This document shows, piece after piece, positions 61,501-64,000 of a stretch of DNA of 64,000 bases. Both the position numbers and the translations under genes were made by a program. This stretch comes from Spisula solida. Taxonomy: Eukaryota; Mollusca; Bivalvia; Venerida; Mactridae. The notes beneath the pieces are model-generated. The model was not told where the DNA came from. It did no database searches and saw nothing but the letters and a program-made list of their open reading frames with translations. Numbering within the stretch: position 1 is the first letter of the stretch; every line of letters starts with the position of its first letter. The stretch is taken from positions 33,658,551 to 33,722,550 of the forward strand of contig OX365945.1 of assembly GCA_947247005.1 (NCBI GenBank). Reading direction: 5' to 3'.

Positions 61501-63433
61501 TGTTTGATGCAATTTATGTTATTGTCGACCTGTGCAAGTCATTATATTTTTTTGTTTTGCGATTTCTGGTCGACTAATTGTACTTTAAAGCAGGGTCTAC
61601 CTGTTTCTGGGCGAAATATTGCAAATAAGTTGCATTTTGTAACGGTAAGCACAGTTTAGCTTTCAGATGCGCTTCAGCAGTCGGCAGTCTATGAATGGCG
61701 TTTCAACTAATTTAAGTAATAAAACGGAGCAGTACTACATGTAAAGAACGTCAATAAATAATTCTTTCCTCGAATTGTTTCATTTTTATTTGCTATTTGA
61801 TCTTTTTTTTACGAAACGGACATGACAAATGCTTGCGATACCGAACAGAAGCGATGGAAAATGTCACAACGGAACGACGTCACTTTTCCTGCATTTTTTT
61901 ACGGTGCGTCAAAAACGTCCGAATGTCCCTTTTCTCATGACGGCGCTCATTTAATAGTTAAAATAAAAGTATGCTTGTTCCCATTCTCGTTGCGTTCGGA
62001 TCTGGTATTCCTATCACCTCCTGTAGTGTCTGGCTTATAACACATCTTCCCCATGGCTGTGGTCCAGTGGTTGGTGTTTGATTTGTATCTCGGCAAACCT
62101 GGTTTGATTCCCAGTCGTGGCAGGTCATTCCAGTCTTAATTATTTAACACTAATGTCGATTCTCCTCCACATGTGGAGAGTTGTTGGCTCCTGGTGGAAG
62201 GGTAAATTAGTACTGGTAATAATACAGTCCAGAAAAATTGTTTTAGTGAATCTGTCACCGTATATAACTGAACAATTGTTTAGAAACAGCATTAAACCTG
62301 ATTAAACAAACAATATGAAATCTTCCAGTTTAATAGAACATGGTACTGTTTATCAAAGCACTTACGATAAAATTAAAGTTACGTTCAAAATAAAACCCTA
62401 TGTAATTCATAACTTGAGGTAAGGGGTCTGTGATATTAATGATGTTTCAATAAATGCATTGTTTCAAACAACATACAATGTATGTTCCTAAAGTGTATTA
62501 GTTCAAGAATTATGAAGAATTTAAATGTGTGCGTAACTTTACGATTTCCATAAGCGCTTTGATAAAACAGTACCCAGTTCTTTTGATTTTATACTGATGC
62601 ATTTAATGATACCTGAGTATGTTTATTTGATGTACAGAACACTTGAAAGGACGATTGGATGAATACATGGCAGAATTCAACAAGAAACATAATAATGTTG
62701 TCAAGATATTCCGAAACAGCGAACGTTTAGGATTGATTCGTACCAGAACTAGAGGGGCAGAGTTATCTACTGCTGATGTTATCATCTTCCTAGATGCTCA
62801 TTGTGAGTGTAACAGGAATTGGTTGGTGCCGTTGTTGAGTAGAATTGCCTATGACAGGTACGATTATGTGCTTTTGTGATTCTTTTGCTATATTATACAC
62901 ATAGTCTAAACTTAAACTATTTTCAGTAAACATTTTCATACATGCTTCTTATAAGAAATGTTCTCCTTCCGTCTGTAACAAAAGTATGTCCGCTCCATGA
63001 ATTTTGTGTAAAATGTGTAACTAACGAAAGCAACATGCAGAACCATGTTCCACCATGCTGGCTCAATGTCAAGGTAACAGGTCACTTTCAAAGGTTCAAG
63101 CTTACATTTCATGTCTGCTCCAAAAGTTTTAAACACCTGGGTTGAATTATGCAAAACCTATAGCAAATGTGTGACTTACTGGGACGACATACAGAACTCA
63201 AATTCCAACCATGCTAGCATAAAGTCTAGGTCACAGTTTACTATCCATTTCAGAACCATCATGGCAGTTCCTATTGTTGATGGAATTAATTGGGACAATT
63301 TTGCTTACGCATCAGTTTATGGACCAGCTACAGCACATCACCGGGGTATATTTGAGTGGGGCTTCCTCTACAAGGAAAGCCAGGTACCACAGAAAGAATT
63401 ACACAGGAGAGATCATAATAGTGAACCATACTG
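46155..63433 (+). CDS. GALNT7: Polypeptide N-acetylgalactosaminyltransferase 7-like, N-terminal half (6 exons)
   Basis: Exons 46155-46295, 53342-53534, 55014-55152, 56762-56934, 62638-62857 and 63254-63433 join in frame to 348 complete codons; the gene continues past the window (human GALNT7 is about 657 aa). Residues about 9-29 form a type II signal anchor after [15 protein letters not shown] (about 95-105) and [17 protein letters not shown] then CKYWQYPE follow the GALNT7 pattern. The GT2-type catalytic domain shows FHNEGWS (about 179-185), VDDFS, and D268-A-H270, the DxH motif that binds Mn2+ and UDP-GalNAc. It should act in the Golgi, adding GalNAc to peptides already bearing GalNAc (family knowledge). 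The C-terminal catalytic end and the ricin-type lectin domain are expected beyond 64000. Intron phases are 0, 1, 2, 1, 2. Confidence 0.92.
46440..47035. repeat. Inverted-repeat element in GALNT7 intron 1
   Basis: TTCGGGTAACCCGACCCTATTCTCGATATTGACATTACTC...CCGTTTTTCCGG at the left is inverted at 46960-47035 as CCGGAAAACGGATTTTAACC...AATGTCGATATGG...GACCCGACCC. The interior has no frame of note. Confidence 0.55.
48593..49615 (-). CDS. LINE ORF2 C-terminal part
   Basis: The frame emerges from the same A homopolymer (about 49545-49577) and continues [18 protein letters not shown], the usual continuation of the LINE protein. It carries a Cys/His cluster, [10 protein letters not shown]8-HLFYEC, typical of the L1-type C-terminal zinc-finger-like motif, then FWQLLKQW. 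It is the same protein as the part at 49534-52431, shifted by one base in the homopolymer. Its apparent first Met lies in the run-up and is not a real start. Confidence 0.7.
49534..52431 (-). CDS. LINE ORF2 N-terminal part: AP endonuclease and reverse transcriptase
   Basis: The frame has 965 codons. The endonuclease covers about residues 1-235: MNVQGLG (10-16), LQDTH (38-42, where LQETH is commoner), GDFN (140-143) and TDHS (227-230). A linker rich in Lys, Glu and Asn follows. The reverse transcriptase spans about 470-800: [15 protein letters not shown] (541-548), [24 protein letters not shown] (D610, first catalytic Asp), [13 protein letters not shown] (666-678) and YADD (710-713, catalytic). 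Motif style suits the L1/Tx1 group. The frame ends in a poly-Lys run encoded by an A homopolymer, then stops in the run's wake; the rest continues in another frame. Confidence 0.85.
53342..53534 (+). CDS. GALNT7: GALNT7 exon 2 (stem region)
   Basis: Acceptor TTATTTTGCAG, donor CCAG|GTAAGG, phase 0 to 1. It encodes a hydrophilic stem, then [24 protein letters not shown] begins at intron base +5. Confidence 0.87.
53539..53875. mobile_element. 337-bp MITE inserted at the GALNT7 exon 2 splice donor
   Basis: TIR: left GGCCGAACTTAAAATATTCTTTGTTTCCCC, right GGGGAAACAAACAATATTTTATTTTAGGCC, flanked by TAA at 53536-53538 and 53876-53878. The left TAA is intron bases +2 to +4 of exon 2. The interior is AT-rich with TAGGTAGGG phrases. 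Confidence 0.72.
55014..55152 (+). CDS. GALNT7: GALNT7 exon 3
   Basis: Acceptor TATTGCAG, donor GA|GTATGT, phase 1 to 2. It encodes [19 protein letters not shown] and then [20 protein letters not shown], a hallmark near the start of the catalytic domain. Confidence 0.9.
55981..56214. mobile_element. 234-bp mariner-type MITE
   Basis: It starts CAGGGTGTTAAAAAAGTTTGTTCTCAAA and ends TTTGAGAACAAACTTTTTTTACACCCTG, flanked by TA (55979-55980, 56215-56216). It lies in GALNT7 intron 3. Confidence 0.85.
56598..56676 (-). mobile_element. tRNA-like SINE head in GALNT7 intron 3
   Basis: On the minus strand TGCGACCATGACCGAGTGGTTAGGG matches an A box, and TTTGAATCCCGGCAGAAG a B box. It is more likely the head of a tRNA SINE than a working tRNA, since the acceptor arms do not pair. 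Confidence 0.55.
56762..56934 (+). CDS. GALNT7: GALNT7 exon 4
   Basis: Acceptor TTTTTTTACAG, donor AAAG|GTGAGT, phase 2 to 1. It encodes [37 protein letters not shown] and VVMVDDFS, the nucleotide-sugar-binding start of the GT-A fold. Confidence 0.93.
58562..58968 (+). mobile_element. tRNA-derived SINE, family 1, copy 2
   Basis: Head CGGCTTTAGCTCAGTTTTAACGCACTGGGCTGTCAATACGCAGGTCGTGGGTTCAATCCCCGC with A and B boxes. The body GTGCTATACACCGGGCACATTAAAGAAGACTGTC matches 17388-17812, and the end is AAAGGCGCTATATAAATCTGG. Confidence 0.87.
58972..58994. repeat. Hairpin AACCTGCGGCTTGAGCCGCAGGTT, end of a dispersed repeat
   Basis: A near-perfect palindrome of about 24 bases directly follows the SINE tail. 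It resembles the opening hairpin of the TTAGCTCACCTG family in design. The far end of the element was not found. Confidence 0.5.
59872..60005. mobile_element. MITE family G, copy 2
   Basis: TATAGGGGAGATCACC opens it and AAACATGATCTCCTA closes it. GCAAAATGCCCACCAGCAAT and CACCAATAGCTAGCTGGTGG are the inverse of blocks in 37385-37508. Confidence 0.65.
60381..60424. repeat. (TTCYG)n microsatellite
   Basis: TTCCGTTCTGTTCCGATCCGTTCCGTTCTGTTCTG is a short pentanucleotide-like run. Confidence 0.7.
61308..61383 (-). tRNA. tRNA-like sequence or pseudogene
   Basis: On the minus strand GCCGTGGTGTAAAGGTTTAG is A-box-like and AAGGTTCAATACTTC is B-box-like. The anticodon arm does not fold cleanly, so it is probably a pseudogene or SINE head inside the 4.7-kb element. 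Confidence 0.3.
62049..62310 (+). mobile_element. tRNA-derived SINE, family 2, copy 2
   Basis: GGCTGTGGTCCAGTGGTTGG (A box), ACCTGGTTTGATTCCCAG (B box), then the body TCTCCTCCACATGTGGAGAG, CCTGGTGGAAGGGTAAATT, AATACAGTCCAG and tail TATATAACTGAACAATTG, shared with 19848-20110. Confidence 0.78.
62638..62857 (+). CDS. GALNT7: GALNT7 exon 5, with the DxH motif
   Basis: Acceptor TGATGTACAG, donor ACAG|GTACGA, phase 1 to 2. It encodes [15 protein letters not shown], then [11 protein letters not shown] and [18 protein letters not shown] is the metal-binding catalytic motif. Confidence 0.93.
63254..63433 (+). CDS. GALNT7: GALNT7 exon 6
   Basis: Acceptor CATTTCAG, donor TG|GTACGA, phase 2 at both ends. 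It encodes [18 protein letters not shown] and then [15 protein letters not shown], ending HNSEPY. The next exon should open the PAMAGG-type Gal/GalNAc segment. Confidence 0.88.
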
Positions 63434-64000
63434 GTACGAAAAATTATAGTGTTTCAATGTGTATTTCGCTGGCTTAGAATTAGAAGGTCGTAATTACAAA
63501 ATCAACATTTTGAGAAAACAAGAAAAAACTGTCTAAAAACTACTCTTTACTTATGGAAAAACAAGCTTTTCAAACTTCGGTTTGGTCAACATGACCAGTT
63601 CTGATTTTCATGCAAATAGGCTAATTAGAAGCGCCTCATGATGCAGATTTCAAATATGCATGAGTCTTATAAAATCAGGTAGCACTTATGACCTTCTCAT
63701 TCTAAGCCAGCAATTACTTTGTTAATGTTACTGTATTTATGTTTACGCTGTATTTGAATTAAGCCTATTTTTACATTTTGTAGCTAATGTGTGCCTGCCA
63801 TTATGTAGCTATTATTTCCAACTAGACTTGAGTCATGGTCAGGTACTCAAGACATTTACAAAACTCGCTAACATTTTGTTCTAACGTAAATTTTGGCCTA
63901 CAAATAACACTCAGCAGGGGTGTTAATTTTCCGGATTTATCCGGAATTCCGGATTTGTCTATCCCTGAAGAGCAATGCTCTCTGACCAAAATAAAAGTTA

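Larger units (their letters stand above)
57220..61948. mobile_element. 4.7-kb TIR element with GGGCGCCGTC ends in GALNT7 intron 4
   Basis: The left end GGGCGCCGTCACGAGAAAAAGG..CGGACATTTTTTGACG is mirrored at 61900-61948 by CGTCAAAAACGTCCG..CCCTTTTCTCATGACGGCGCTC, a TIR of about 45 bases. ATTT lies before the left end and after the right end and may be a 4-base target duplication. It encloses a SINE (58562-58968), a MITE (59872-60005) and short unrecognised frames. No transposase was seen. Confidence 0.65.

Overview
The window reads as nuclear DNA of a bivalve-like mollusc. Short exons sit in long AT-rich introns with canonical GT/AG junctions. Much of the rest is dispersed repeats: tRNA-derived SINEs, many small terminal-inverted-repeat (TIR) elements flanked by TA or TTAA, an L1/Tx1-like LINE, and several 'ATGCCCCCATC...GAGGGGG' and 'TTAGCTCACCTG...' repeats that I associate with molluscan genomes. 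I see no prokaryotic operons, CRISPR array, rRNA or clearly functional tRNA. The mollusc assignment is inference from repeat style and from the two recognisable animal genes.

Layout, left to right. (1) 271-5864, plus strand: the last six coding exons of an unrecognised acidic protein, ending at a TAA at 5862-5864. All its visible introns are phase 0, and two exons look like duplicates of one module. (2) 6.5-14.8 kb: a repeat-rich intergenic region with nested TIR elements, minisatellites and a decayed non-LTR reverse transcriptase. (3) 14814-21259, plus strand: a complete five-exon TMEM179-like gene, 232 codons, four predicted membrane segments. (4) 21.3-38.5 kb: intergenic, with many repeats inside repeats, a 21-bp minisatellite at 31.95-32.26 kb, and an env-like retroelement remnant near 33 kb. 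(5) 39048-39518, minus strand: a single open frame of 156 codons, possibly an orphan gene. (6) 40837-45267: a 4.4-kb element with about 1-kb inverted arms and a 5-bp target duplication (TTATG). (7) 46155 to the window end, plus strand: the first six coding exons (348 complete codons) of a GALNT7-like polypeptide GalNAc-transferase. They include a short signal-anchor exon and the catalytic DAH motif. Intron 1 holds an antisense LINE (about 47.98-52.44 kb); intron 4 holds a 4.7-kb TIR element.

The host genes do not form an obvious functional cluster. TMEM179 is a small membrane protein and GALNT7 a Golgi glycosyltransferase. The most informative signal is structural: at least ten TIR families can be delimited to the base with target duplications, some are nested in datable order, and one MITE ends inside a GALNT7 splice donor. 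I found no convincing new multi-gene system. The best candidates for something undescribed are the long-TIR element at 40.8-45.3 kb, the 4.7-kb GGGCGCC-ended element, the MITE-derived donor base, and the orphan genes.
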